NCBI GenBank assembly: GCA_002256395.1
Contig: NKJG01000001.1
Coordinates: 1,302,001-1,366,000 of the forward strand
Source: Bacteroidetes bacterium B1(2017)
Lineage (GTDB): Bacteria > Bacteroidota > Bacteroidia > UKL13-3
Direction: 5' to 3'
DNA length: 64,000 nt
Shown here one piece after another: positions 1 through 8,388 of the stretch. Within the stretch, counting starts at the first letter, position 1. Every line of letters starts with the position of its first letter. The notes beneath the pieces were generated by a model, which saw only the letters and a program-made list of their open reading frames with translations, searched no databases and was not told where the DNA came from. The position numbers were made by a program, and so were the translations under genes.

Positions 1-241
1 CGTCTACTTTTGAAAGTTCTTCCATTGCCAATACATAGGAAACGGTATCCATACCCGAGCCACCATATTTAGGGTCAACCATTATTCCTAAGAAACCAAG
101 TTCACCTAATTTTTTAATTTGCTCATATGGAAATCTTTGCTCGTTATCACGCTCAATAACTCCAGGCAATAGCTCTGTTTGGGCAAAATCACGCGCAGCT
201 TGCTGCACATTCAAATGTTCTTCTGTAAATTCAAAATTCAT
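1..241 (-). CDS. Acyl-CoA dehydrogenase, N-terminal part (cut by window edge)
   Basis: The minus strand from the ATG at 239-241 encodes about 80 residues beginning MNFEFTEEHLNVQQAARDFA, then a stretch with LGFLGIMVDPKYGGSGMDTV and AMEELSKVD. This is the typical alpha-helical N-terminal domain of acyl-CoA dehydrogenases, FAD-dependent enzymes that introduce the first double bond in fatty-acid beta-oxidation or branched-chain amino-acid breakdown. The catalytic base and the FAD-binding C-terminal part lie outside the window, so substrate preference (short, medium or branched chain) cannot be judged. It reads in the same direction as the panD operon but is separated from it by a 68-base gap. Confidence 0.85.
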   Translation of the reverse strand, partial: MNFEFTEEHLNVQQAARDFAQTELLPGVIERDNEQRFPYEQIKKLGELGFLGIMVDPKYGGSGMDTVSYVLAMEELSKVD

Positions 242-309
242 ATGCTTTCAATTTGGTTTGGCGAATATATAACTTGGCATCACATTATCAAATGATTGAA
301 ATTTTGATT

Positions 310-804
310 TTAGTTAGCCTCTTTAATTTTTTTCTCAATTGAACTTGTGGAGTATCCAGGTATAAAATCAATTGTTTTAACCTCTCCACCCTTTGCTTTA
401 ACAATGTCGTAGCCTACAATGTTTTCAGGTTGGTAATCGCTTCCTTTTACTAAAACATCGGGCTGAACCAAGGAAATCAACTCATAAGGTGTAGGTTCAT
501 CAAATAAAACTACCGCGTCAACAAAACCTAAGGAGGCTAAAATTATCAAACGTGAATGCTCGTCCTGAATGGGTCTATGCGGGCCTTTTAATTTGCTTAC
601 AGAGGCATCTGTATTTACTCCAATAATTAAAATATCACCCAAATCGGCAGCTTTTGCCAAATAATCAACGTGACCTCTATGTAAAATATCAAAGCAGCCA
701 TTTGTAAAAACAAGTTTTTTGCCTTCAAATTCCCAAGTTTTTATCTGCTTACTTAGTGTTTCTTTAGTAAACAGCTTGTTTAATACTTTACTATGCTTGC
801 TCAT
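310..804 (-). CDS. rfaE2: D-glycero-beta-D-manno-heptose 1-phosphate adenylyltransferase
   Basis: A 164-residue cytidylyltransferase-like protein. The nucleotide-binding motif FTNGCFDILHRGHVDYL (from residue 33) contains the HxGH signature, and a GYSTSSI motif near residue 150 matches the C-terminal substrate loop. It is the size of a stand-alone HldC/RfaE2 domain; no sugar-kinase domain (HldA/RfaE1) is fused to it or present in the window. In the family it transfers AMP from ATP to heptose 1-phosphate, giving the ADP-heptose precursor of LPS core. Its start overlaps the preceding membrane-protein gene by 14 bases, so the two are probably translationally coupled. A related glycerol-3-phosphate or FAD-type cytidylyltransferase is less likely from the motif order. 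Confidence 0.88.
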   Translation of the reverse strand: MSKHSKVLNKLFTKETLSKQIKTWEFEGKKLVFTNGCFDILHRGHVDYLAKAADLGDILIIGVNTDASVSKLKGPHRPIQDEHSRLIILASLGFVDAVVLFDEPTPYELISLVQPDVLVKGSDYQPENIVGYDIVKAKGGEVKTIDFIPGYSTSSIEKKIKEAN

Positions 805-1786
805 TTTCTTTGTTTTTTTGTTTTCCTAAAACAATTAATGAGGCAATAGCACCTAAAATTATTAGGATTACCATTTGAATTCCATGAACCATAGTAGCAT
901 AAGCAATTCCATCCTCCTTAGCAACTCCAAAAAGCAATAACGACTGCATCACAAAAAAATGATAGGTACCAGCCCCAGCTCCAGGTGCTGGTAATACAAC
1001 GCCTATTGTACCTATAGCAAAAACCGTTAAACAATCAACAATACTTAGGTGAGAGGTTGATTCCATTGAAAACAAACAGAAGTACATCATTAAAATATAC
1101 CCTACCCAAATAAGAACTGAAAGTACTATAAATAGGAATGGTTTTTTAACATGTCTAATGCTTAATAGCCCATCTCCAAAACCTTGAATAAGCGAAAAAA
1201 TTCTAGCGAACAATGAACTTTGAACCAATCTTTTTCTTAATAGAAATAACAGTAATCCAATGCCACCAAAACTAGCTAGTGCAATCCATTTCCAAGGGAT
1301 AGACTGAGCATTTGTATCTTGGGTATTGCTCTTTAATGCATCAGAAATGAAGGTGCTAATCATATCAAATTGTAATAGGAAGATAATTCCTAAAATGGCT
1401 AGTAAAATTACCATATCCACCAATCGTTCGGTAACCACTGACCCTAAGGATTTCTCCACAGGAACATCATCTGTTTTACTAATAGCAGCACACCTCGAAA
1501 CCTCACCAGCTCTAGGAATGATATAATTCATCATATATCCAATAAGTACAGCATAAAAGCTATTTGTAGTACTTACCTTAAAATGCATCGCATCATAAAG
1601 TAAGGTAGCTCTGTAAGCTCTAATCCAATGACTTATCATGGAAATAACTACACCTAGAGCAAGCCAATTATAATTGGCAGCTCCCATTTTTTGAAATAAA
1701 TCAGTCCAGTTTGTATCTCTAAAAACAAAGTATAGAAAAAAGCCTCCAATTAGGAGGACAAGGCCATACTGAATGATTTTTTTCAA
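791..1786 (-). CDS. LPG-synthase-like / UPF0104 integral membrane protein
   Basis: A 331-residue polytopic membrane protein with about eight hydrophobic segments. It has the family arrangement of an arginine-bearing stretch after the first helices (SHWIRAYR), a conserved NYIIPRAGEVSRC block, the VVTERLVD motif and a late glycine/proline-rich loop (VVLPAPGAGAGTYHF). These are typical of the lysylphosphatidylglycerol synthase transmembrane domain family (YbhN/UPF0104), thought to move or modify lipids. The soluble aminoacyl-transferase domain of MprF is absent, so it is not a full LPG synthase. It lies five bases after panD and overlaps rfaE2, indicating one transcript. Its substrate is unknown; a link to LPS precursor handling is inference from the neighbour. 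Confidence 0.8.
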   Translation of the reverse strand: MKKIIQYGLVLLIGGFFLYFVFRDTNWTDLFQKMGAANYNWLALGVVISMISHWIRAYRATLLYDAMHFKVSTTNSFYAVLIGYMMNYIIPRAGEVSRCAAISKTDDVPVEKSLGSVVTERLVDMVILLAILGIIFLLQFDMISTFISDALKSNTQDTNAQSIPWKWIALASFGGIGLLLFLLRKRLVQSSLFARIFSLIQGFGDGLLSIRHVKKPFLFIVLSVLIWVGYILMMYFCLFSMESTSHLSIVDCLTVFAIGTIGVVLPAPGAGAGTYHFFVMQSLLLFGVAKEDGIAYATMVHGIQMVILIILGAIASLIVLGKQKNKENEQA

Positions 1787-1791
1787 AATTC

Positions 1792-2142
1792 TTAGTGTGT
1801 TAATTTGTTAGTATTATCCGGATAAATGGCAATAGGTTTATATTTTTTAGCCTCTTCAAAGTCCATTAAACAATAGGAAATGATAATTACGTGATCGCCA
1901 GTAGCTGCTTTTCTAGCAGCCGGGCCATTCAGGCAAATCATTCCCGTGCCACGATCTCCTTTGATTACATATGTTTCAAGGCGCTCACCATTATTGATGT
2001 TTACCACTTGAACTTTTTCATTTTCAATCATATTGGCGGCATCCATTAAATCCTCGTCAATGGTAATGCTTCCTACATAGTGCAACTCGGTTTGTGTGAC
2101 TTTTGCACGATGAATTTTCGACTTTAACAGTTGTATCTGCAT
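1792..2142 (-). CDS. panD: Aspartate 1-decarboxylase (proenzyme)
   Basis: A 116-residue protein of the pyruvoyl-dependent aspartate decarboxylase family, which makes beta-alanine for pantothenate and coenzyme A. The self-cleavage site is visible as Gly24-Ser25 in the string [13 protein letters not shown]; Ser25 would become the pyruvoyl group of the alpha chain. The motif [11 protein letters not shown], the G-rich segment [17 protein letters not shown] and the tail [15 protein letters not shown] follow as expected, and the length is normal. It is first in a three-gene minus-strand operon and has a good promoter match directly upstream (2159-2188). Confidence 0.96.
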   Translation of the reverse strand: MQIQLLKSKIHRAKVTQTELHYVGSITIDEDLMDAANMIENEKVQVVNINNGERLETYVIKGDRGTGMICLNGPAARKAATGDHVIIISYCLMDFEEAKKYKPIAIYPDNTNKLTH

Positions 2143-2158
2143 AGTAATTTTTGCAGGG

Positions 2159-2188
2159 CAAAGGTACTTAAAAAGCTCAATCCCACAA
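2159..2188 (-). promoter_or_regulatory. Bacteroidota-type promoter of panD operon
   Basis: On the minus strand the sequence reads TTG, 19 bases, then TACCTTTG, an exact match to the TTG / TAnnTTTG elements of the primary sigma factor in Bacteroidota. The -7 element lies 17 bases before the panD ATG, giving a very short leader. Confidence 0.7.
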
Positions 2189-2338
2189 ATTAATTGGATG
2201 CTTGAAAAAAGTTACGCCTGCAACTTGCAGGAAAATCAGGGCTGTCAAAAAATTGTCATAATCATAAAAGGTGATAATTGTCAGCCCGAGTTCCTAAATA
2301 CTTCGCCGTACTTTGCCTCTCAATTACACCATATAGAA

Positions 2339-3649
2339 ATGAAAAAAATTCTCCTAATTATCTCTGTTTTTTTAATTAAAATCAGTGTATTCGGTCAAAC
2401 TGCCGATAGTGTTACCATGCTTCCAGGGACAGCTTTGGATGTGTATTACAATTTAACTACAGGCCATAAAGACACAGTAAGAAACAACAATTGGCATATT
2501 GCCTTTGCAGTTCGTAAAGCACAACCACCAATGAAAACCATGCAAGCCGCAACCATTTTGGTAAATGATGGTAGAAGTGTAGAGTTGTATAAATCAAATA
2601 CTCTTATTTCTGATTGGAACACGTTTGATACAACAGGTTGGAATAAATGGCCACACACTTACAATAGTGATACAAGTTGGGATGTGGGTGCGTTTAATCA
2701 AGATCGCAATATGACAAATCCGTTTGATTATGGTTGGGGTCAATACAATATGACTACGAAGGATGTAACTGGTACAAATATTTGGGTTGTGGCAATTACC
2801 ACTTCACCAGACCCTAGTGCACCGAAAACACTTAAAAAATTAGCTATTCATAGGATTGCTTATGATACCATGTGGGTGTTTACTTTCTCTAATATCAATG
2901 GTACAGATAGCACAACCTTAACCATTAAGAAATCTGATTTTGGAAATAAATTATTTGCGTATGTAAATTTACTTAGCAAAACTGTTATAGATCGTGAACC
3001 AGCTCTTAATACTTGGGATGTTGTTTTCACCCGTTACAAATCTTTAGTTACACTTTTTGGCCAAACCTTAATGTACCCTGTTATGGGTGTAATGCAAAAC
3101 CCTACGGTTGTTTCTGCTAAGGTTGAACAACCAAATGCCCGCACCTTTACTCCAGATACTACTTTAAAACTTACTCCAAAAATTTCTCAAATTGGTTGGG
3201 ATTGGAAAGTTATTACAGTAACTCCTGGTGCATGGCCAGTAAGAGATTCTCTTTCTTATATCTTGAAAAAGGGCGATAACCAATACTATAAAATTTACTT
3301 TACTGAGTATTATGCAGATCAAACTAAACAATTTATTAAGTTTAATACTACTTTTTATAGCATGCTAACTGGTACGGATGAAATTAGCACCTCGTTAAAA
3401 TCTACTAAAGTTTATCCAAACCCTGCTACTGATAAGGTAAATTTAGACTTAAACTTATCTGTTTCGGTTAACAACCTTACCATTAGCTTAATTGATATTA
3501 CTGGTAGAGTTATTTCAACTGAAAACTTGAAAAATGTTGCTGGTTCTGTTTCTCATGAAGTAAATGTTTCGCAATTACATTCGGGTATCTATTTTATTAG
3601 CGTTGAAGCTGATGGAGTAAGAACAGCTCAAAAAATTGTTATAAACTAA
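2339..3649 (+). CDS. HmuY-family protein with T9SS sorting domain
   Basis: 436 residues when started at the ATG at 2339, which opens a clear signal peptide (MKKILLIISVFLIKISVFGQ). The reading frame stays open 47 codons further upstream from 2198, but that part does not look like a signal peptide or a domain. The body has HmuY-type features: a beta-rich start with DVYYNLTTG and WHIAFAVRK, and a late IGWDWKVI / YYKIYFTEYY block. The last about 80 residues (STKVYPNPATDKV ... GIYFISVEADGVRTAQKIVIN) form a type A T9SS C-terminal sorting domain. HmuY proteins bind haem outside the cell and hand it to a TonB receptor; the receptor gene follows by seven bases. Characterised HmuY proteins are lipoproteins, so export by T9SS is notable. 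Confidence 0.82.
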   Translation: MKKILLIISVFLIKISVFGQTADSVTMLPGTALDVYYNLTTGHKDTVRNNNWHIAFAVRKAQPPMKTMQAATILVNDGRSVELYKSNTLISDWNTFDTTGWNKWPHTYNSDTSWDVGAFNQDRNMTNPFDYGWGQYNMTTKDVTGTNIWVVAITTSPDPSAPKTLKKLAIHRIAYDTMWVFTFSNINGTDSTTLTIKKSDFGNKLFAYVNLLSKTVIDREPALNTWDVVFTRYKSLVTLFGQTLMYPVMGVMQNPTVVSAKVEQPNARTFTPDTTLKLTPKISQIGWDWKVITVTPGAWPVRDSLSYILKKGDNQYYKIYFTEYYADQTKQFIKFNTTFYSMLTGTDEISTSLKSTKVYPNPATDKVNLDLNLSVSVNNLTISLIDITGRVISTENLKNVAGSVSHEVNVSQLHSGIYFISVEADGVRTAQKIVIN

Positions 3650-3656
3650 ACGAATT

Positions 3657-5693
3657 TTGATACTAAGTACAACATATCATTTATTACAACGCAACACCAC
3701 TATTTTAGTGGTGTTTGTGTTGTTATGCAATGGACTTTTGGCTCAAGCACAACCTGAGGCAAAACCAAAAGTACTTGACTTAGATGAGGTTGTTGTTACT
3801 GGTCAATATGAGGCAAATAGCCTAAACAAATCGGTTTTAAAGGTTAAGGTTATTGATGCAAAACGGATACAGGCCCAAGGTGCATTTAACCTACAACAGG
3901 TTTTGGGCAATGAACTAAATATCCGAATTATGCAAGACCCAGTTTTGGGTAGTAGTATGCAATTACAGGGCGTTGGCGGAAATAATATTAAAGTATTAAT
4001 AGACGGCGTTCCGGTTATTGGCAGAGAAAATGGAAGCATAGATCTTTCTCAAATTAACCTTCAAAATGTTGAACGAATTGAATTCGTTGAAGGTCCTATG
4101 AGTGTTAATTTTGGAACAGATGCCCTAGGTGGAGTTATTAATATCATTACAAAAAAGCAAAAGCAAAATACCAATACTGCTAAAATTGGAACCTATGCCG
4201 AAAGCATTGGGCAATATAATTTGGATGGGTCTTTTGGTTTAGCAAATTCCAAATACAGTGTTCAAACAAATATTGGACGAAATTACTTTAAGGGATATAG
4301 TGAAGACCCTGAAAGTAGAGTTAAACTATGGAAACCTAGAACCCAATATACTGCTGATTTAAGTCTTCAAAAGTTTATTGAACATGGTAGTATTAGATGG
4401 TCGAACCAATTCTTTCATGAGAAAATTACAGATAGGGGAGCTCCTAATGTTGATTGGACTCAAGCGTCTGCAATGGATAGATATTACTTCACTACAAGAC
4501 TCAATACAGCTTTTTTTTACGAGCGAAAATTTGATGGGAAGAGAAATATAAATGTTTTAGCATCCTATAATTATTATCAACGCAGGTATAATACATACAT
4601 AAAAGATTTAGTTGGACTTACAGAACAATTAGTTCCTTCTGCATTTGAACATGATACAAATTGGTTTCATCAAGTTATGAGTAGAGGAACCTATGCTAAT
4701 GTTGCTTTCTCTCAAAAAATGAGCTATCAAATGGGGTATGAATTTAACCATGAATTTGTTGTTGGAACTCGCATTGAAGGCGAGAAGCAAAATATGGGAG
4801 ATTATAATTTCTTTGCGAGCTCAGAATTAAAACCATTAAAACATTTTTTAGTTAGACCTGCCTTTAGGGTAATTTATCATACCAAATACAAAGCTCCTTT
4901 TGTTCCTTCTATTAATTTAAAATATGATTTAACTGAAGATATTTCATTTAGAGGAAGCTACTCAAGAGGCTTTAGGGCTCCAAGTTTAAAAGAGTTATAC
5001 CTTCAATTTGTAGATGCTAGTCATAATCTTAAAGGTAATCCCAATTTAACAGCAGAAACCTCCGATAATATCATTGTTGGTGGTACCTATAACTACAAAA
5101 TTGAGAGTCGCGTATTTCGGTTTGAACCTACAGTTTTTTATAATCATATCCATAATATGATTGATTTGGCTAGAGTTGGTACAGGTACTAATGCCGCATT
5201 TCAATATATAAATGTAAACACCTTTACAAGTATAGGAATGGCTATTACAGCCGAATATAGAACCATTCCATACCAGGTTTCATTGGGTTATTCGTATACG
5301 GGTCGTCAAAATCAATTAACTGGCTATAGCCAAACGAGTGACTTTTATTATAGTAATGAATGGAGACTTAATGCTACGTATAATTTTGAAAAGTCGGGAT
5401 ATAGTTTAAACTTATTTTGCAAGCTAAATGGAAAGTTACAAATGTATCAATACGATTATCTTAAGAATGAAGTAGCGCTTAATTTTATTGATCCATATGC
5501 CTTGGTAGATGCCTCAATTGGAAAGTCGTTTTTGAATAAGAAATTGGCAATAAATATTGGAGTTAAAAATTTATTGAATGTAGTTAATGTGAATGCTAGC
5601 TTTAGCAGTGGTCCACATTCTACTAGCAGCAGTTCTGCATCAACCGCAATGGGCCGTTCGGTGTTTATTGGGTTAAAGTATAATTTGATTTAA
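3657..5693 (+). CDS. TonB-dependent outer-membrane receptor (probable haem receptor)
   Basis: 678 residues. Start is a TTG at 3657, seven bases after the HmuY stop and giving a signal peptide (hydrophobic TTILVVFVLLCNGLLAQA). A TonB-box-like EVVVTGQ lies at residues 44-50, followed by a plug domain with the hallmark strings LGNELNIRIM, VLIDGVPVIG and VERIEFVEGPMSVNFGTDALGGVINIITKK. The remainder is a 22-strand-type barrel with SRGFRAPSLKELYL and a hydrophobic/polar alternating end (FIGLKYNLI). No N-terminal carboxypeptidase-regulatory domain precedes the plug. Flanking HmuY-like genes on both sides suggest haem or a related porphyrin as ligand, but the barrel sequence itself does not prove the substrate. 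Confidence 0.9.
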   Translation: MILSTTYHLLQRNTTILVVFVLLCNGLLAQAQPEAKPKVLDLDEVVVTGQYEANSLNKSVLKVKVIDAKRIQAQGAFNLQQVLGNELNIRIMQDPVLGSSMQLQGVGGNNIKVLIDGVPVIGRENGSIDLSQINLQNVERIEFVEGPMSVNFGTDALGGVINIITKKQKQNTNTAKIGTYAESIGQYNLDGSFGLANSKYSVQTNIGRNYFKGYSEDPESRVKLWKPRTQYTADLSLQKFIEHGSIRWSNQFFHEKITDRGAPNVDWTQASAMDRYYFTTRLNTAFFYERKFDGKRNINVLASYNYYQRRYNTYIKDLVGLTEQLVPSAFEHDTNWFHQVMSRGTYANVAFSQKMSYQMGYEFNHEFVVGTRIEGEKQNMGDYNFFASSELKPLKHFLVRPAFRVIYHTKYKAPFVPSINLKYDLTEDISFRGSYSRGFRAPSLKELYLQFVDASHNLKGNPNLTAETSDNIIVGGTYNYKIESRVFRFEPTVFYNHIHNMIDLARVGTGTNAAFQYINVNTFTSIGMAITAEYRTIPYQVSLGYSYTGRQNQLTGYSQTSDFYYSNEWRLNATYNFEKSGYSLNLFCKLNGKLQMYQYDYLKNEVALNFIDPYALVDASIGKSFLNKKLAINIGVKNLLNVVNVNASFSSGPHSTSSSSASTAMGRSVFIGLKYNLI

Positions 5694-5694
5694 G

Positions 5695-6708
5695 ATGATG
5701 ATTTTGAATAATAAACACCTTGCGTGGATGATTGGTATATTAATGGCTTTTACAGCTTGTGAAAAGGCTGAAAAATCAATGCAATTACCTCCTCGTCCAT
5801 TAGATTCGGTGGCTTTGGTACAAGTTACCTTAGGAGAGCATTCTGAAGACCAAGTATATGTTAATTTCTTAGACAGCAATTATGTAAAATCTTCTGTTAA
5901 AAATAGTTGTTGGGATCTTGCCTTTGATTGTGCGCCTGAGACAAACAGAATATTTATGAATGGCGGAAAAGGTGTATTCATAGGGATTTTGGGAAAGGGT
6001 GATTTCTTAAAAGATGTTAATTTAAACAAGGTAAATTGGCGCTGGGATGAAGCTTCAGGAGGAGATTCGATAGTTTTAAAAAATTGGTGTAATCAACAAA
6101 CTCGTCATAGTTTAGATTCTATTTATATTATTGACAGAGGGGCTGATGTAGATTTAGATAAACGCTATTATCAATTTAGAATTAGCCTTGGTTCATTTGG
6201 AGTTTATGAAATTGAGGTTGCCGATTTAAAGGGCAAGAAACTATATCAAACCTATGTGAATAAAGATCTACATAAAAATTTGGTGTATTTTGATTTCGTC
6301 CAAGGTAAGGTGTTAAATTTTGAGCCTGAAGTACTTGATTGGCAGTTTTGTTTTTTAAAATGTAGATGGGTTTATTATGAATTTAATCCACCCCTAATTT
6401 ATACTGTAACAGGCTTACATATCAACTCTAGGATACTTTCAGTGGCTGTGGATAGCACCTTGAATTTTGATGAAATATCTCTTAAAAATATTCCATTGAT
6501 GAAGTTTAGCTCTCGCCGCGATGTAATAGGTTTTGATTGGAAAATTTATGATTTTGGAAGTGGTAGATATCAAACTCGTAAATATGTAACCTATATCATT
6601 CGCTCAAAAATATTCCCTGGTAAATTTTATAAATTACGATTCACAGATTATTATAATAAACAAGGAATTAAGGGTACTCCAAAGTTTGAAGTAGCCGAAA
6701 TTAAATAG
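5695..6708 (+). CDS. HmuY-like lipoprotein
   Basis: 337 residues starting one base after the receptor stop, so translation is almost certainly coupled. The N-terminus has a lipoprotein signal ending ILMAFTAC, with the lipidated cysteine at residue 22. The body repeats HmuY-type patterns: VTLGEHSEDQVYVNF, CWDLAFDC, a central beta region and the late VIGFDWKIYDFGSG / FYKLRFTDYYN block, which parallels IGWDWKVI / YYKIYFTEYY in the upstream HmuY protein. It lacks a T9SS sorting domain. It is probably a surface- or periplasm-anchored haem-binding partner of the receptor; the assignment rests on the pattern similarity and gene order. Confidence 0.72.
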   Translation: MMILNNKHLAWMIGILMAFTACEKAEKSMQLPPRPLDSVALVQVTLGEHSEDQVYVNFLDSNYVKSSVKNSCWDLAFDCAPETNRIFMNGGKGVFIGILGKGDFLKDVNLNKVNWRWDEASGGDSIVLKNWCNQQTRHSLDSIYIIDRGADVDLDKRYYQFRISLGSFGVYEIEVADLKGKKLYQTYVNKDLHKNLVYFDFVQGKVLNFEPEVLDWQFCFLKCRWVYYEFNPPLIYTVTGLHINSRILSVAVDSTLNFDEISLKNIPLMKFSSRRDVIGFDWKIYDFGSGRYQTRKYVTYIIRSKIFPGKFYKLRFTDYYNKQGIKGTPKFEVAEIK

Positions 6709-6747
6709 ATATTCGTAAACGATATTTTCTTCCTTAAAAAAAACATT

Positions 6748-7797
6748 ATGAGTAAAAATAGTTTAAAGGCTTTTTTAATAAGTCTTTTTATTCCTTTCAC
6801 ATTTGCTTTTGCTCAAACATCAGAACCACATTTACAAAATCTGCATCAAGTTACCTTTGGAGGCGATAATGCTGAAGCCTATTGGAGTTTTGATAGTAAG
6901 AAGTTAAGTTTTCAAAGCAATAACAAAAAGTGGGGTTTGCATTGTGACCAGATATTTATGCTGAACACAAAAAAGCCTTTAGACACCACTCATATTCCTC
7001 AATTAATTAGTACGGGTAAAGGAAGAACTACCTGCAGCTTTTATATGCCAGATAATAGGCATATCCTTTTCGCGTCAACCCACCTTGGCGCCGAAAATTG
7101 CCCTGCAGATCCTCCACCATCCAAGCGTTATTTATGGGCTATTTATCCTGACTTCGACATTTTTGTTTCGGATGAGAAAGGTAAAATAGTATCTCAATTA
7201 ACCAAGGAGCCTGGTTATGATGCCGAGGCTACCGTGAGCCCTAAAGGAGATAAAATAGTTTTTACAAGTACTAGAAATGGTGATTTGGACTTGTATACAA
7301 TGAATATTGATGGGAGTAATGTAAAGCAAGTAACCTTTGGATTAGGATACGATGGGGGAGCTTTTTTCTCTCCAGATGGAACCAAATTGGTCTTTAGAGC
7401 ATCTCGTCCACAAGGCGAAGAAGAAATTAAAGATTATAAAGATTTATTGGCTCAGGGCCTTGTAGCACCAACAGTTATGGAACTTTATACTTGCAATATA
7501 GATGGAAGCGATTTAAAGCAAATAACCCATTTAGGAAAAGCTAATTGGGCTCCATTTTTTCATCCATCAGGACAAAAGATTATTTTTAGTAGTAATCATC
7601 ATAGTGCAAAGGGTTACGATTTCCAGTTGTTTATGATAAACTTAGATGGTACTGGTTTGGAAAGAATTACAAATGAAAGTTTGTTCAACGCTTTTCCAAT
7701 GTTTTCACCTGATGGCAAACAATTGGTGTTTTCGAGCAATAGAAATAATGGTGGTACTAGAGATACCAATTTATTTATTGCCGATTGGAAAGATTAA
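6748..7797 (+). CDS. TolB-like WD40/PD40 beta-propeller protein, exported
   Basis: 349 residues with a signal peptide (MSKNSLKAFLISLFIPFTFAFAQ). At least five PD40 repeats are visible, each with a consensus like SPDGTKLVF, SPKGDKIVFTS, HPSGQKIIFSS or SPDGKQLVFSSNR, followed by strings such as LYTMNIDGSNVKQVTFG. These build a beta-propeller like the C-terminal domain of TolB. No protease or other catalytic domain is attached. It follows the haem-uptake genes by 39 bases in the same direction and may be co-transcribed, but a functional link is only suggested by position. The end overlaps the convergent DUF2452 gene by four bases. Confidence 0.82.
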   Translation: MSKNSLKAFLISLFIPFTFAFAQTSEPHLQNLHQVTFGGDNAEAYWSFDSKKLSFQSNNKKWGLHCDQIFMLNTKKPLDTTHIPQLISTGKGRTTCSFYMPDNRHILFASTHLGAENCPADPPPSKRYLWAIYPDFDIFVSDEKGKIVSQLTKEPGYDAEATVSPKGDKIVFTSTRNGDLDLYTMNIDGSNVKQVTFGLGYDGGAFFSPDGTKLVFRASRPQGEEEIKDYKDLLAQGLVAPTVMELYTCNIDGSDLKQITHLGKANWAPFFHPSGQKIIFSSNHHSAKGYDFQLFMINLDGTGLERITNESLFNAFPMFSPDGKQLVFSSNRNNGGTRDTNLFIADWKD

Positions 7798-8228
7798 GCC
7801 TTTTTAAGGACATCCCAACTATGGTCGCCAAGCAGTTTAACTGAGGCTACATATGCGCCCATACCTTTACTTGAACCCCATTCGGTTGGCCCAATAATAG
7901 ACAGTTTAAAATGATCTTCCTTTTCGTATAAATGGTAAACTTGACCAATAACAGGAGTGAATCGCATATCAGATTCGTAAATTTTTTCTGATACTTTTAA
8001 CCTACTTTCAATATCTCTTACCTGTTCCATTATCAAATCTGCCTGTTTTTTCAACAAGGCCATTTCTTGATTGGCATAATGATGCATTGCTTCTACGGCA
8101 TTTGCTCTTATTTTCCCTTTATCTTCAGGCCTAATAATGGGTGAACCTATACTTAAGGCAATGGGTGAAAGACTTGCTGGGCCAATATAGCTTCCGTCCT
8201 CATCGGTAAAAGTTGTACTATCTGTCAT
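7794..8228 (-). CDS. DUF2452 domain protein
   Basis: 144 residues matching the DUF2452 pattern: SIGSPIIRPEDKGKIRANAVEAMHHY, then a helical segment (QADLIMEQVRDIESRLKVSEKIYES), then FTPVIGQVYHLYEKED and a C-terminal VKLLGDHSWDVL. No signal peptide or membrane segment, so it is probably cytosolic. Function is unknown for the family. It is monocistronic, convergent with the propeller gene. A promoter-like TTG-N19-AATCTTTG (one mismatch in the -7 element) lies at 8282-8311 on the minus strand. Confidence 0.8.
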   Translation of the reverse strand: MTDSTTFTDEDGSYIGPASLSPIALSIGSPIIRPEDKGKIRANAVEAMHHYANQEMALLKKQADLIMEQVRDIESRLKVSEKIYESDMRFTPVIGQVYHLYEKEDHFKLSIIGPTEWGSSKGMGAYVASVKLLGDHSWDVLKKA

Positions 8229-8373
8229 TTGTTAGTTAAACCTTAAATAGGCAATATTGTTTCAAACATGGAATTGTTTAACAAAGATTATTTTAATGTA
8301 GATAATATCAAACAATTTAAGATATAATTGTGTTACACTTAATTAGAAATCTACTCTTATTAGGCATAATGCT

Positions 8374-8381
8374 TATCTTTG
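8374..8381 (+). promoter_or_regulatory. -7 element before ispH
   Basis: TATCTTTG is an exact TAnnTTTG match ending seven bases before the ispH ATG. No TTG lies at the usual distance upstream, so only half of the promoter consensus is met. If used, the transcript would be nearly leaderless. Confidence 0.4.
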
Positions 8382-8388
8382 TTACCAC

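Noticed and set aside
2198..2338. Upstream 47-codon extension of the HmuY gene
   Set aside because: It lacks signal-peptide or domain character and contains a stretch unlike coding sequence; the ATG at 2339 opens a clean signal peptide.
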